Assembly (NCBI GenBank): GCA_030686995.1
Contig: JARVZY010002388.1
Location: 186,001-250,000, forward strand
DNA: 64,000 nt
DNA from: Artemisia argyi
Lineage: Eukaryota > Streptophyta > Magnoliopsida > Asterales > Asteraceae
Direction: 5' to 3'
Part shown: positions 32,356 to 45,860 of the stretch, piece by piece
Numbering within the stretch: the stretch's first letter is position 1
Layout of the letters: the number at the start of each line of letters is the position of its first letter
Position numbers and translations under genes: made by a program
Notes under the pieces: generated by a model
Told to the model about the DNA's origin: nothing
The model's input: only the letters and a program-made list of their open reading frames with translations
Database searches by the model: none

Positions 32356-34685
32356 GGGTAGAGTCAGGCTCGTGACTCGAACAAAAACAAGCACTTCTTG
32401 GGAGGCAACCCAATCTTCTTTTATTTATTTGTTTGATTTTATTTGTTTCCGTATGCATGTTTTATTTTTATTGTTTGTGGCTCATGTTTTAAAGTAAATT
32501 GTGAAAAAGCTTTATTTTGTTTTTAACTTCGTCTTGACTACATATAAAGGTATTTTGCAAAAAATAAGTGTAAGGTAAATCTAAATTTGTTTCTAAGAAC
32601 GAGATTGAACATGAATCACAACAATACTAAATGAATATGCATATTAGTATTTGTTTGAGTCAAATGCTTGTATCGAGTCATAATAATGTTTTGCAGGATT
32701 TCCAGGAATTAAGGCATGAGTTTTTTCAGAAATTTTCTGGAAACTTAACATGAAATTTCTGTAGGTCACTTCTGACGACGTCAGGATTAACACCTGACGG
32801 CGTCACGTGTAAAATTCTGGAAATTTTGCGAGTTTTGTTTTTCTTCCGGAGTCTTAGAGATTTTGTTAAATCTTTAATTTTACAAACTCCAGGAAATCTG
32901 CAAACATTCATTCCACAAGCATTATATCTTAATTTGTTTTCTAGGATTTTAGTATATATATAGTTTGCCGCCGATTTTACGCGAGGTTTGCCATGATTGT
33001 TTTCTCAGGTTTAACAGGTTATATTGGACAAGAAGATGATTTATATTTCTGGAGGGAAGCTTTCAACGTTCATTTTCTTGGAGGAGGATCTAACCATGTT
33101 ATCACATTATCTACACCGAACGAATCAGGGGAGTATTTGTTTCATTCTTTTACCTTCGCTAATTTTACATCCTTTTTATTGAACATTGGGGACAATGTTC
33201 AGTCTAATTGTAAGGGGAGGGTAAATGATGATACCTTAGAGAATGCAATTGCACTTGTTGTTTGTTTGTTCAATAGTAGGTGTGTAATAAAACTAAGAGA
33301 AACACTTGTTAGGGTAATTTTAGCGCCAAATTTAAAAAAATTTATAACATTTAGGAGTGAAGCTTTAGCCTTAATAAGCGTCTCATGGATAGGAGTTGTA
33401 TGACTAGCACGAAAAACCGTACCACTCAAAATTTACCGATAGTACTTAGATTCTAGAACTTGTTAGTGATGTATCCCGAGACCGTTAGTGAGACTACATT
33501 CGTGTAGTAGGATTTACTACATGATAAGAGGCATTAGGATCACCCTTGTGTTAAACCCGTATCATAATTACTTGACCAATGAAGTCATAATTACTTGACT
33601 AGTGAAGTCAATTAATTTTCCCACGCCTAGTACACCCCTCCGAGCCTATCTTTTTAGTTTCTAACTTTAAGCATTTTACTTAAAGATAGAATTTGTTTAC
33701 AATCCACCCCAAATGTACACCCAAATCGCCTTAGCCTTCCTTGTATGCACTCATCTTTAGTGCATTATTGTTACATGTTTAAACCCTTAATTAATTATCT
33801 AATTGATTACATGGTTGCTAAGTCGATTCATATCTTGTACATATTGTTTTGGGATGATTGGGACGATTGGGTAAAGTACTATTGTTATAGAGTATTAGGG
33901 AAGACGTCAATTATTACCCCCATATGTGCGCTAATATTTAAAAAGTACTCCAAGTGTTTTGATTATCTTAATTCGAGTCATTATAATAGTTGATTGTAAA
34001 GTATGTAAAAGTTCAAGTGTAAGGGGAATGCAATTCCCTACGATATATTATTTTGGATGGTAGGGCAAGAGTTTATGAAAAAAAAAATCAAAAAAATCAA
34101 GAAAAAGAAAAAAAATAGAAAAAGAAAAAGAGAAAAGACATACGGACTACCATCCCGTTTCCTTTTATGTTTGCTTTATGTTTTGTTAGTTTATAATTAG
34201 CTTAAGTCGAGTCGAGTCTTGGCTTAGCAACACCATATTGTACATGTAATTGACCAAGATGACTAACTTGCCACCAGTAAAGATTGCCTTTATCCAACAA
34301 AACCGTGTTTATCATATCCCTACACCTCACGTTATAACCCTTTTAAAAGACCTCTTTGATAGTTTATCCTAGGTGCTTACGCCAAGTGGTGGAGGTTTGA
34401 TCCTTTCCCAAGCCTATGGTAATCTATGTGCTATGACAGGTAGTGAGAGATATTTTCCATTTTCATATTGTGATATATACTTTTATTACACCCGAGAGAT
34501 GTGAGTATCTAAACACTATTTGTGAGGTGCTAGTGTATAATTTCCGTGCTTATTTTTGTATGAAGTTGAACGATTATTTGTTGTAATTACTTTTATATTA
34601 GTGTTAAATGACACCTAGCTTGTATTTTGACTAGAATAAAAGCGCATTTGCTTGAGGACAAGCAAATCTCAAGTGTAAGGGTATT
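32356..34685 (+). other. D non-coding 3' region
   Basis: Same family region as in A, B and C, here in + sense. It starts at the TTGGGAGGCAACCC block, contains a palindrome pair TGACGACGTCA and TGACGGCGTCA (about 32772-32806), an A-rich tract (34076-34138), and the LTR-proximal GTGTAAGGGTAT polypurine-like tract (34673-34684). Short ORFs at 32993 and 33745 have no recognisable domain; the matching regions of A, B and C do not keep them open, so I do not call them. Confidence 0.75.
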
Positions 34686-35059
34686 TGATGAGGCGAAAAG
34701 TGTTACGCTTTTAGGGGGTCATTTAAGCCCTAAGTCGTGATTATTTGATCGAATATTGCCTCAAATCGTTTCTTTTGTCTTCTTAGGTACTTTGGAGAAG
34801 AAATCTTGAAAAGGAATCATTTTGGACGTTTTTGGAGCGAAAAGTGAAGAAAACGGCAAAGTCTCCAAATCAAGCTGGAAATAGTACCTGACGGCGTCAC
34901 GCTTTGAAGGTGACGACGTCACGTATTGGCAAAGAGGTGGATAAAAAGTTACACGAGACGCGCCAGAACGTTTTTGGGAGTTAAAGAGTGGCGGCGTTAC
35001 CAAGGCCGTCAAGAGCAAAATTACACGTGACGGCCAAGAGTGGAATAACACATGATGGC
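34686..35059 (+). repeat. D 3' LTR, first part
   Basis: Begins TGATGAGGCG after the polypurine tract and runs to the B insertion. It carries TGACGGCGTCA and TGACGACGTCA palindromes at 34889-34921. The last five bases, ATGGC, are the left target duplication of B. Confidence 0.85.
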
Positions 35060-36484
35060 TGATGCGTAAGGATTGCACCAGGCTTTACCTCTTGAGGGAT
35101 CTCGAGAAGCTTACAACCCCCACCAGGCAGTGTACCTGATCGATGTAGTATAGTATAATGACAAATACCGGGGGATTGATCGTTCAGCTAGGAATAGTGT
35201 CGCTAGGATTAGAAAACCTAAAGACTAAGTCTAGAGATGAGGGGTGATTCTTTTTGTATTTTTATATATATTTTTTTTAGAAAGCAAGTAAAAATCTCGG
35301 GTTTGAAGGAGTTTGGCGGAATTAGTTGCTATTCAACTAACCCAATACTAAGATGCAATCAAAATAAAATACTAGAAATGAAAATAAACTATATTAAAGT
35401 AAAGTTGTGAGCAATATGTGGGAGAATTGTGTTTACTTAGATTTCACTACTCCCTAGATATCTTTTACACGTTAATTACTTGTTATAGTTGCGTGGATGA
35501 CGGATTGTATTCCTTAATACCATTAATGGGGTGGCGTACTTACTTCCCCAATCCTATGAGCGCCTATTTCACTCCTCTGTCGAGCCAGCTAAGAAGCTCC
35601 TAACATGGGATCATTAGAATTTACTCATGCATTAAATACAACCAATAAAACCTAGTACACATCGGTTCATGTTTCCTAAGACGTTCAAGCATGTTATACA
35701 ATGGAGATCTGCCAGTTTTCTTAAGCCTAACATTGAAATCATTCATCCAATACAACCATAAACAAGTAATCAACACATAATTAACATCTAGGTTTCATTA
35801 GATCTAAGCAAACACAAGATAGATCTAGCCTAGCATGTTAAAATCAAGACAAGTAAAAGATATAATCAACCAACACATAAATATATTGATTAAATTAAGA
35901 GAAGACTTATCTCAATTGAACATGAAAGGATTCAAGGGATGAAAACCCTTGAAAGTACTGTAAAATATGACCTACGGTTTACAAAGTTCGGCCCTAGTTT
36001 TCTCCACACAAGTTCCTCTCTAATGAATGAAAAATAGAACACTATATATAGAGTTTGATAGGTGACGGCGTCAAGAACAAATGTCTGACGCCGCCATCTC
36101 GCCGCCAAATAGTTCCTCGGACTGCCTAGATCTGGGTCTGATGCCGTCATGTATTTCCCTTGTGCAGGCCGTCACCAAAAATACTCTTGACGCCCTTGTT
36201 GTGACGCCGTCAGGATTGCACTGGGTCGTCATGGAATTTACTCTTGACGCCGTCATGGTTTTCCTCTTGACGCCGTCAGGTACTGTTCTCAGCATGGAAA
36301 ATTAAGTCTTTGGCGTTTTCTTCACTTTTATGCTCCAAAAACGTCCGAATTGCTTCCTTTTCCAGATTTCACTCCCAAAGTACCTAAAATCACAAAAGGA
36401 ACGATTTAGGGTAATATTTGATCAAATAAATTCAATTCCGGGCTTAAATGACCCCCTAAAAGTGGTTCATTTTTCGCCTCATCA
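35060..36484 (-). repeat. B 3' LTR (1425 bp)
   Basis: Very similar to the 5' copy. Palindrome cluster at about 36063-36281, TATATATAG box (minus) at 36043-36050. Confidence 0.92.
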
Positions 36485-37058
36485 TATACCCTTACACTTG
36501 AGATTTCCTTGTCCTCAAGCAAATGCGCTTTTATTCTAGTCAAAATACAAGTTAGGGGTCATTTAACACTAATATAAAAGTAATTACAACAAATAATCGT
36601 TCTACTAAGGACCAAAGACAAGCACGGAGGTCATACACTAGCACCTCACTAATAGTGTTTAGATACTCACATCTCTCGGGTGTAATAAAGTATTATCACA
36701 ATATGGAAACGAAAAATATCTCTCACTATCTGTCATAGAAAAATAGATTACCATAGGTTTGGGAAAGGATCAAACCTCCACCACATGGTGTAAGCACCTA
36801 GGATAAACTATCAAAGAGGTCTTTTAAAAAGGTTGTAACGTTAGGTGAAGGGATATGAAATACACGGTTTTATTGGATATAGGCAGTCTTTACTGGTGGC
36901 GAGTTAATCATCTTGGTCAATTACATGTACAATGTGGTGTTGCTAAGCTAAGACTAGACTCGACTTAAGCTAATAAATCAAAAATAACAAAAACATAAAA
37001 TAAACATAGAATGAAAATGGATGGTAGTCCGTATGTTTTTTTTTTCTTTTTCTTTTTC

Positions 37059-37096
<38 letters not shown>

Positions 37097-38914
37097 ATAC
37101 ACTCTTACCCTGCCATCCAAAATAATACATCATAGGGAATGAAAATTCCCCTTACACTTGAATTTTTAGATACTTTACAATAAACTAATCTAATGACTCG
37201 AATTAAGAAAATCAAAACACTTGGAGTACTTTTAAGATTAACGTACATACGGGGGTAATAATATGATGTTCTTCCCCATTACTCCATAAAATAAGTACTT
37301 TACCCATGAGTCCCAATCGTCCCAAAACAATATGTACAAGGATATGACTCGACTTAGCAACCATGTAATCAATTAGATAATTAACTTAGGGTTTAACAAA
37401 TAACAATAATGCACTAAAGATGAGTGCATACACGGAAGGCTAAGGCGATTTGGGTGTACATTTAAGTGGGGTGTAACAAATTCTTCCTTTAAGTAAGATG
37501 CTTAAAGTTAGAAACGAAAAGATAGGCTCAGAGGGGTTCGTGTACAAAAAATGAGTACAACGCTAAGGTGTGGGAAAAATTAGTTGACTTAACTAGTCAA
37601 GTAATATGACATAAATGGTCAAGTAATTATGATACAGGTTTAACACAAGGGTGATCCTAATGCCTCTTATCATGTAGTAAATCCTACTACACGAATGTAG
37701 TCTCACTAGCGGTCTCGGGATGCATCACTAACGCAAGTTCTAGAATCTATATACTACCGGTACACTCATAAGCACTAATAGTAAATGCTTTTCCTATCAA
37801 ATCTAAAGGCGAACCTCACATATTTTGGTGGAAAATTTTTCTGAATGGTACGGTTTTGTGCTAGTCATACAATCTCCTATCCATGAGACGCTTGCTATGG
37901 CTAAAGTTTCATTCCTAAATGTTGTAAAAAAAATTAAATTTGGCGCTAAAATTACACTAACAAGTATTTCTCATAGTTTTATTACACATCTACCATTAAA
38001 CAAACAAACTCAAGCGAAAGTGTATCTGTAAGGTATCATCATTTTACCCTACCCTTACACTTAGGATGAACATTGTCCCCAATGTTCAAGTAAAAATTGT
38101 AAAAGTGAAATGTGTAAAAAGAATGAAATCAAATACTCCCCTGATTCGCTCGGTATGGATAATAAGGTGGCCAGGTTAGATCTTCCTCCAAGAAAATGAA
38201 CAATCAAAGCTTCCCTTCCAGAATAATAATCATCTTCTTGTCATACATAACCTGTAAAACCTGAGAAAACTGACAAGGCAACCTCGCATAAAATCGGCGG
38301 CAATCTACATATGCTAATAAATCCTAGAAAACAAAATAAGATATAATGCTTGTGGAATGATGTTTGCAGATTTCCTGGAGATTATAGAACTAATAATTCA
38401 ACAAAAACTTTAAGACTCCGTTAGAAAAACAAAACTGGTAAAATTTCCAGATTTTTACACGTGACGCCGTCAGAAGTGACCTGCAGAAATTCTTATGTTA
38501 AGTTTCCGGAAAATTTCTGGAAAAACTTGGTCCTACTTCCTGGAAAATCCTGCAAAACATCATTATGACTCGATACAAGCATTTGACTCTAACAAATACG
38601 AATATACATGTTCACTTAATATTGTGGAGAATCATGATCGGTTTTGTTTCTTAAAAACATATTTGGGGTTTCCCCTTACACTTATCTTTTGCAAAAATAC
38701 CTTTGGGTGAAGTTAAGACTAGGCCAAACAACAAAGTAAAGTATTTTCACTATTTAGTTTAGAAACATGATCTACCAACAATAAAAATAAAGCATGCATA
38801 CGGAAGCAAATAACAAACAAACAAAAATAGAAATCACACAAAAAATGGGTTGCCTCCCAAGAAGCGATTTTCTTTATTTACGAGTCTTGTAGCTAGACTC
38901 AAGGTCATGAGTTA
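36485..38914 (-). other. B non-coding 3' region
   Basis: Homologous to 21335-23829. It has a 34-base pure T run on + (37061-37094) in the A-rich tract, a single TGACGCCGTCA at about 38462, and the polypurine-like tract beside the LTR. No env frame. Confidence 0.75.
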
Positions 38915-41900
38915 CTACGTGACCTCATCATCAAACGTTACATCCTCCTCACTAATCATTCCATTATTATTTTCTTGATAATGTTTTACACGTTGTATGT
39001 TAACAGTAAATTCTCTACCTTCATCATCTAATAACACAACGGCTCCAGTTTTAGAGGAACTTTTCACCGTAAATGGCCCATACCATCTAGACTTGAGTTT
39101 TCCTGGAAATAATCTTAACCGAGAGTTGTACAATAGGACTTTGTCCCCATCTAAAAACTCTATGGGTTTCTTAATTCTTTGGACATGCCATCTTTTTGCT
39201 CTTTCTTTATACGTAATGGAGGACTCATTGGCTTCTAATCTAAGCTCATCAAGCTCGTGTAATTGCAAGAACCTATTGGTTCCGGCAATTGTATAATCTA
39301 AGTTACATGCCTTAAGCGCCCAATAAGCCTTATGTTCTAATTCTACTGGCAAGTGACAGGCCTTACCATACACCATGCGAAACGGGGTCGTTCCAATAGG
39401 TGTTTTATAGGCGGTTCGGAATGCCCATAAGGCCTCGTCGAGTTTAAATGGCCAATCTTTTCTATTCTGACTAACCGTCTTTTCTAGTATTCTTTTAATA
39501 GCTCTGTTTGTATTTTTGACCTAGCCATTGGTTTGTGGATGATATGCAGTGGAAAACCGATGGGAAACCCCATACCTCCTCGTGACCTTTTCCATTTGCG
39601 CATTGCAAAAGTGGGTCCCCCTATCACTGATGAGGGCTTTAGGAATCCCGAATCTAGCGAAAAGCTTTTTCAGGAAATGAATAACTACCCTGTCATCGTT
39701 GGTCCTAAGGGCTTGTGCCTCTACCCATTTTGAAACATAATCGATGGCAACTAAAATGTATTCGTTTCCCCTGAAGATGGAAAGGGTCCCATGAAGTCAA
39801 TTCCCCAGACATCGAAGACCTCACATACTTGTATAAAATTCTGAGGCGCTTCATCCCTATGTGATATGTTCCCGGCCCGTTGACATGCATCGCATGCCTG
39901 TACCATTTCTTTGACATCACGGAAAATTGTGGGCCAATAGAATCCCGCGTCGAAAATCTTTCAGGCTGTGGTGCTTATCCCATGATGTCCTCCAGAGGGA
40001 CCAGAGTGACATCCCCTCATAATCTTTTCTGCCTCACTCTCCAAAACACAACATCTTATTATTTGGTTAGGACACCTTCGGAATAAAAATGGTTCATCCC
40101 AGAAGTAGTATTTTAACTGAGAAAAGAACCTTTTTCTTTCGTACCTAGTCAGGTGTTCTGGAACGAGTCTGCTTGCGAGATAGTTGGCAAAATCAGTGTA
40201 CCAAGGCTCCGAATCAATCATTGACATGAGTTGTTCGTCAGGAAATGAATCTCGAATTTCACTTCTATCGTGCTCATCCAAGGGGTTTTCAAGACGAGAT
40301 AGATGGTTTGCGGCCAGATTTTTTGCCCCCCTCTTATCACGAATCTCAACATCAAATTCTTGTAACAATAAGATCCACCGAATTAGTCATGGCTTAGCAT
40401 CCTGCTTAGCAAAAAGATATCAAAGAGCCGAATGATCAGTGAAAACGACTGTCTTTGAAAGGATAAGATATTGCCGGAATTTGTCGAATGCGAATACTAC
40501 GGCTAACAATTCTTTTTCGGTGGTAGAGTAATTCTCTTGAGCGGGATTCATGGTTTTGCTAGTGTAGTAAATAGGTTGGAACAGCTTGTCATGCCGTTGG
40601 CCTAATACAGCCCCGACAGCGAAATCGCTAGTGTCACACATGATTTCAAACGGTAACTCCCAGTTGGGTGTAATCATGATTGGAGCTTGAGTGAGCTCTT
40701 TTTTTAAGAGATCAAATGCATCCCTGCATTCTTGGGAGAAATCGAAAGGAGCATCCTTCATTAGCAACTGATTCATTAGCCGAGCTATTTTGGAGAAGTC
40801 TTTGATGAATCTCCGGTAAAACCCGGCGTGCCCCAAGAAGCTGTGTATTGCTTTAACAGTCGTGGGATATGGTAGCTTAGATATAGCTTCAACTTTAGCT
40901 TGGTCCACCTCTATCCCATTACCAGAAATCTTATGTCCTAACACAATCCCTTCTTTCACCATGAAATGACACTTTTCCCAGTTTAACACCAAGTTGGTTT
41001 CCTCACAGCGTTTAAGCATTTTTTCTAGATTAGCAAGACAGCGGTCGAAGGAATTCCCGAAGACCGAAAAGTCATCCATGAAAACTTCCATGCTGTCTTC
41101 CATAAGTTCGTGAAAGATTGCGGTCATGCATCGCTGAAAAGTGGCGGGGGCATTACACAGCCCAAAAGGCATTCTTTTGTAGGCGAACGTTCCATAAGGG
41201 CAAGTAAACGTGGTCTTTTCTTGGTCCTCAGGTGCTATGAGAATTTGAAAATATCCTGAGAATCCATCCAAGAAACAATAGTACTCGTGGCCAGACAACC
41301 TCTCTAACATTTGGTCAATGAATGGTAAGGGAAAGTGATCTTTCCTCGTGGCATCATTGAGCTTTCTATAATCGATGCATACCCGCCATCCAGTAACCGT
41401 CCTTTGGGGTACCATCTCACCCTTGTCATTCTTAACTACAGTCATTCCACCCTTCTTAGGTACAACCTGTACAGGACTAACCCACGGGCTGTCCAAGATT
41501 GGGTAGATTAATCCTGCATCCAGAAGTTTGATGACTTCTTTCTTTACAACTTCCTTAATGTTGGGGTTCACTCGCCTCTGGGGTTGCACGGTAGGTTTAT
41601 AATCTTCTTCCATGAGAATCTTATGCATGCAAAAAGTTGAGTCAATCCCCTTAATGTCAACTACACTCCATGCGAGCACTCCCTTATATTTCTTTAGGAC
41701 CTCTAAGAGTTTACCTTTTTCTTCATGTTCGAGGGAAGAATTTACGATTACCGGCAGTTGGTCCTCTCCTTGAAGGAAGGCATACTCTAAATGGTTAGGA
41801 AGTTCCTCAAGATCTAGCTCAGGGGGTTCGATAATAGAAGGCTTAAGCTTGTTTTCAGGTTTTCAGAGCTCGAGATGCTCCGTGGCCTCTTGTTTAGGGT

Positions 41901-42780
41901 AGAAGGAGACAGCACCAACATCCTCCATCTTTTCCACCTCTAACAAAGGGAGAAAACTCTCATCCCGTAACTAGCCTTCCTCGATTTGTTCATCAACACA
42001 GCTATCAAGGACATCCGTGAGTTCATCGACCTCTCCAATGAAATAGAGCTGGTTAGCTGCTTTGAGAGAGAGATCCATAGTGTCCTTAATGTCGAAAGTT
42101 ATGCTATCGGTTCCTACTCGTAAGGTTAACTTGCCGTCATGAACATCAATGACTGCACGAGCGGTAGCAAGAAATGGTCTCCCTAAGATGATGGGTACCA
42201 AGTCATCCTCCTCCATCTCTAAGATTACAAAGTCGACCAGGAATTTGAATTTCCCAACCTTGACTAGCACATTCTCGCATATCCCTACGGGGTATTTGAC
42301 TGATCTATCGGCTAGTTGGATGTTCATACGGGTAGGCTTTAATCCAGAGTATCCTAGTTTAAGGAACATAGAGTGAGGCATGAGGTTGATACTTGCCCCC
42401 AAATCGGCAAGAGCATTCTTTATTGATAGAGATCCTATGGAACAAGGCAAGGTGAAGCTACCTGGATCGTCTACCTTCTTTGGTAGCCCTCGATGGGTCA
42501 CCACCGAACATTCTTCCCCCAGGGTCACAAGACCCTCGAGTTTCTTTCGGTTAGCGAGTAATTTTTTAAAGTATGCGTTATACTTCGGCATGTGATAACA
42601 AGCATCAAGGAGGGGTATCGTGACTACTGAGTCTTTTAGATATGACATGAATCTTTTATTATCATTCTCAGTTTTCTGGTTTTTTAATCGGGATGGGAAT
42701 GGGATTCTCACAGGTTGGTTAGGTGGGGTTGATGGGGAAGGGGTCGCCAAGGGAGGTTGGTTGGGAGCCTCGCTGCCCAC
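38915..42780 (-). pseudogene. pol: B pol: protease, RT, RNase H and integrase, disrupted
   Basis: One frame from 42780 holds the protease (ALADLGASINLMP), a TAG at 41971, a TGA near 41862, then RT (SPWVSPVQVVPKKGG, FLDGFSGYFQI, VFMDDFSVFG) and RNase H (FEIMCDTSDFAVGAV, TTEKELLAVVFAF, FTDHSAL). TGA codons follow at about 40418 and 40389. The integrase zinc domain (HSGPSGGHHG ... CDACQ) is broken by a TGA at 39961; a frameshift lies near 39780 and a TAG near 39524. In the core, GIDFMGPFP and DRGTHF keep the two Asp, but the catalytic Glu position after TNG-x-V is Lys. The C-terminal part (39376-38915) is open. The enzyme set would copy and insert the element; this copy is dead. It is in a different frame from gag. 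Confidence 0.92.
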
Positions 42781-44261
42781 ATCCTCATCCTCTTCGCGAG
42801 GCTTGTTTGGATCGGGAGTGATGGGGGACGAGCTCGGGTAAGGGGGTCCTTGGTTGTTGTTCCAGCTCGAGTGGTTATCGTGAGCATGGGGTCTTTTTGG
42901 CTTACTGACGGCATTTCAAGGTTATCGAGGGTGGAGTTAAGCTTGTTGAACCATTCTCCAATGTCATTATGCTGCTCATCAACAAGTTCATTGAGACCTT
43001 TTAATTGTAAGCCTTTTTCTTGAGTGAAGTGACCAAGGTCATCTTCAAAAGTGCTCTTGATTTCGAATTCAGGACCTTCCTCTCCTTCTTTTCTTTTTAC
43101 CAGATTTCCCCAGAGGGTGTAATCATCATTTTGGTAAAAAGGCAAAAAGGAGGGATCAGCATAGATGTCACCTCCTGACAAGCATGCATGTTCAGTCGTG
43201 GTTTCTCCTCCGCATTCCTCTACCTCATGCGGGCCCCCACAGTAGTCGCATATCAAGTAAGGATTGGAAAGTTGTTTAGGTAGCTGCGACCCAGCTAGGT
43301 ATTCCATTCTTTTGTTGATTTTTCTTAACCGATCTGAAGATGTTGAAGTGATTTCAGACATGCTGACAGTCGACTCAGGTTCATCCCAAGTGTCATCCTG
43401 GTCTTGAGCATATTCTTCAATCCTATCCCATCCTTCTTCGGCACTAAGATTGGCTAATCTTCCTTTTCTAGAATTGTTGATTCCATTCCGGTCATTTGAG
43501 GAGATATTGTCGTAGAAGATTTGTACCAAAAGCCAAAGTTCGATGCCATGATGGGGAACTTGTCTTATTAAATCCTTGAATCTAATCCACGATTTATGGA
43601 AGGGTTCGTCCTTCCCTTTTCGGAAGCGGATGATCCTATCTCTAAACGCTGAAGTTTTTCCAGGTGGAAAGAACTTCTCATAGAACTTGGATATGAGTTG
43701 TTCCCATGTGAAAATAGATTCAGAAGGGAGTTTATCATACCACTCTTGGGCTTTTTCATAGAGGGTGAAAGGGAAGAATCGTAATCGGGACGTGTCTCTA
43801 GTAGCCCCATCCTTATGGAGGGTGTCTATTATTTTCAAGAAGTCCTTAACGTGTTGAATCGGGTCATCATCATCTAATCCACAAAACTTGCACACACTTT
43901 GGACAAGCCAAACATCGGTCGCATGCAAGACCTCATTGGTGTGTTCGTTTGGGTAGACAATGGCATTTGAGAAGCCACGAGGGTTTGGGGAGGAGTAGTC
44001 CTTAAGGCGCTTAGGAGTGGGAGTTGCGGGGGTACTCATCTCGTTGTTGGGTTGGGAACTAGGGGTTGTAAGGTGATTTTCTGAATTTTCTTCAGAAAGG
44101 GGTGCATCAAAATCGATGGTAACGCTAGATGGTTCAGGTGTTGAGTGAGATCATCTTAACCTACGCATTTCTCTATCGGGTTCTGCATAAGGCAAGACAA
44201 GGTTTCTAGTGGAACTACGACTCCTAGTGATCCTAAGGTTAGAGAATTCGTCGGTTGCCAT
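42708..44261 (-). pseudogene. gag: B gag, one early stop
   Basis: The ATG at 44261 (start MATDEFSNLRITR) is in frame with the long open stretch from 44039. A TGA at codon 37 (44151-44153) separates them, and the context suggests an Arg CGA-to-TGA change. The gag core has DPIQHVKDFLKIIDTL, AQEWYDKLPSESIFTWEQL, FYEKFFPPGKTSAFRDRI and FHKSWIRFKDLIRQVPHHG. The zinc knuckle is CDYCGGPHEVEEC (C-x2-C-x3-H-x4-C). A proline-rich tail overlaps the pol frame (42708-42780), so pol would need frameshifting or a separate mechanism unless an indel separated them. Confidence 0.9.
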
Positions 44262-44408
44262 AATGGCAGATGGTAAAGAGTTACAAACAGAAACACGAAG
44301 AAATAAGATAGACTAAAGAGAAACTAAAAATAAAAATAAAATCCTACTAGAAAGGAATCTAGCAAGTAGACCTAATAAAAAGAGATTCTAACCTAGACAA
44401 TAATTATT

Positions 44409-44426
44409 CCCCGGGCTGCGGCGCCA
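44409..44426 (-). other. B primer binding site (tRNA-Asp type)
   Basis: In minus sense TGGCGCCGCAGCCCGGGG lies six bases after the 5' LTR, as in A and C. Confidence 0.78.
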
Positions 44427-44432
44427 AAAATT

Positions 44433-45855
44433 TGATGCGTAAGGATTGCACCAGGCTTTACCTCTCGAGGGATCTCGAGAAGCTTACAACCCCCACCAGG
44501 CAGTGTACCTGATCGATGTAGTATAGTATAATGACAAGTACCGGGGGATTGATCGTTCAGCTAGGAATAGTGTCGCTAGGATTAGAAAACCTAAAGACTA
44601 GGTCTAGAGATGAGGGGTGATTCTTTTTGTATTTTTATATTTTTTTTTAGAAAGCAAGTAAAAATCTCGGGTTTAAAGGAGTTTGGCGGAATTAGTTGCT
44701 ATTCAACTAACCCAATACTAAGATGCAATCAAAATAAAATACTAGAAATGAAAATAAACTATATTAAACTAAAGTTGTGAGCAATATGTGGGAGAATTGT
44801 GTTTATTTAGATTTCACTACTCCCTAGATATCTTTTACACATTAATTACTTGTTATAGTTGCGTGGATGATGGATTGTATTCCTTAATACCATTAATGGG
44901 GTGGCGTACTTACTTCCCCAATCCTATGAGCGCCTACATCACTCCTATGTCTAGCCGGCTAAGAAGCTCCTAACATGGGATCATTAGAATTTACTCATGC
45001 ATTAAATACAACCAATAAAACCTAGTACACATCGGTTCATGTTTCCTAAGACGTTCAAGCATGTTACACAATGGAGATCTGCCAGTTTTCTTAAGCCTAA
45101 CATTGAAATCATTCATCCAATACAACCATAAACAAGTAATCAACACATAATTAACATCTAGGTTTCATTAGATCTAAGCAAACACAAGATAGATCTAGCC
45201 TAGCATGTTAAAATCAAGACAAGTAAAAGATATAATCAACCAACACATAGACATATTGATTGAATTAAGAGAAGACATATCTCAATTGAACATGAAAGGA
45301 TTCAAGGGATGAAAACCCTTGAAAGTACTGCAAAATATGACCTAGGGTTTACAAAGTTCGGCCCTAGTTTTCTCCACACAAGTTCCTCTCTAATGAATGA
45401 AAAATAGAAGACTATATATAGAGTTTGATAGGTGACGGCGTCAAGAACAAATGTCTGACGCCGTCATCTCGCCGCCAAATAGTTCTTCGGACTGCCTAGA
45501 TCTGGGTCTGACGCCGTCATGTATTCCCCTTTGTGCATGCCGTCACCAAAAATACTCTTGACGCCCTTGTTGTGACTCCGTCAGGATTGCACTGGGTCGT
45601 CATGGAATTTACTCTTGACGCCGTCATGGTTTTCCTCTTGACGCCGTCAGGTACTGTTCTCAGCATGGAAAATTAAGTCTTTGGCGTTTTCTTCACTTTT
45701 ATGCTCCAAAAACGTCCGAATTGCTTCCTTTTCCAGATTTCACTCTCAAAGTTCCTAAAATCACAAAAGGAACGATTTAGGGTAATATTTGATCAAATAA
45801 ATTCAATTCCGGGCTTAAATGACCCCTTAAAAGTGGTTCATTTTTCGCCTCATCA
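44433..45855 (-). repeat. B 5' LTR (1423 bp)
   Basis: Five exact TGACGSCGTCA palindromes plus variants at about 45433-45650, directly upstream in sense of TATATATAG (45413-45420). Confidence 0.92.
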
Positions 45856-45860
45856 ACGGC

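Larger units (their letters stand above)
35060..45855 (-). mobile_element. B: Athila-like Ty3 element with gag, PR, RT, RNase H and IN, all broken
   Basis: LTRs 35060-36484 and 44433-45855 (about 1.42 kb each, TGATGC...ATCA on +) flank 7.9 kb. Minus-strand order: PBS, gag, PR, RT, RNase H, IN, 2.4 kb non-coding, 3' LTR. The flanks ATGGC and ACGGC make a 5-bp target duplication with one C-to-T change at a CpG. It is the only element here with a full set of domains, and the best model for the helper that A, C and D would need. Confidence 0.92.

Noticed and set aside
32993..33993. Plus-strand ORFs in the D 3' region (32993-33403 and 33745-33993) as an env-like gene
   Set aside because: The homologous regions of A, B and C do not keep these frames, and there is no signal peptide or convincing membrane anchor.
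39705..39920. 71-codon minus-strand ORF over the integrase of B
   Set aside because: It is the shifted frame of the integrase core and zinc domain; the real frame carries the DRGTHF and YHPQTNG motifs.
20267..45000. A 61-codon ORF starting MGE(M/L)CL(L/F)RFHYS repeated at 20267, 30304, 35418 and 44788 on the + strand
   Set aside because: All four lie at the same place in LTRs of A and B, antisense to the element. Their conservation is explained by LTR similarity; C and D LTRs do not keep the frame.
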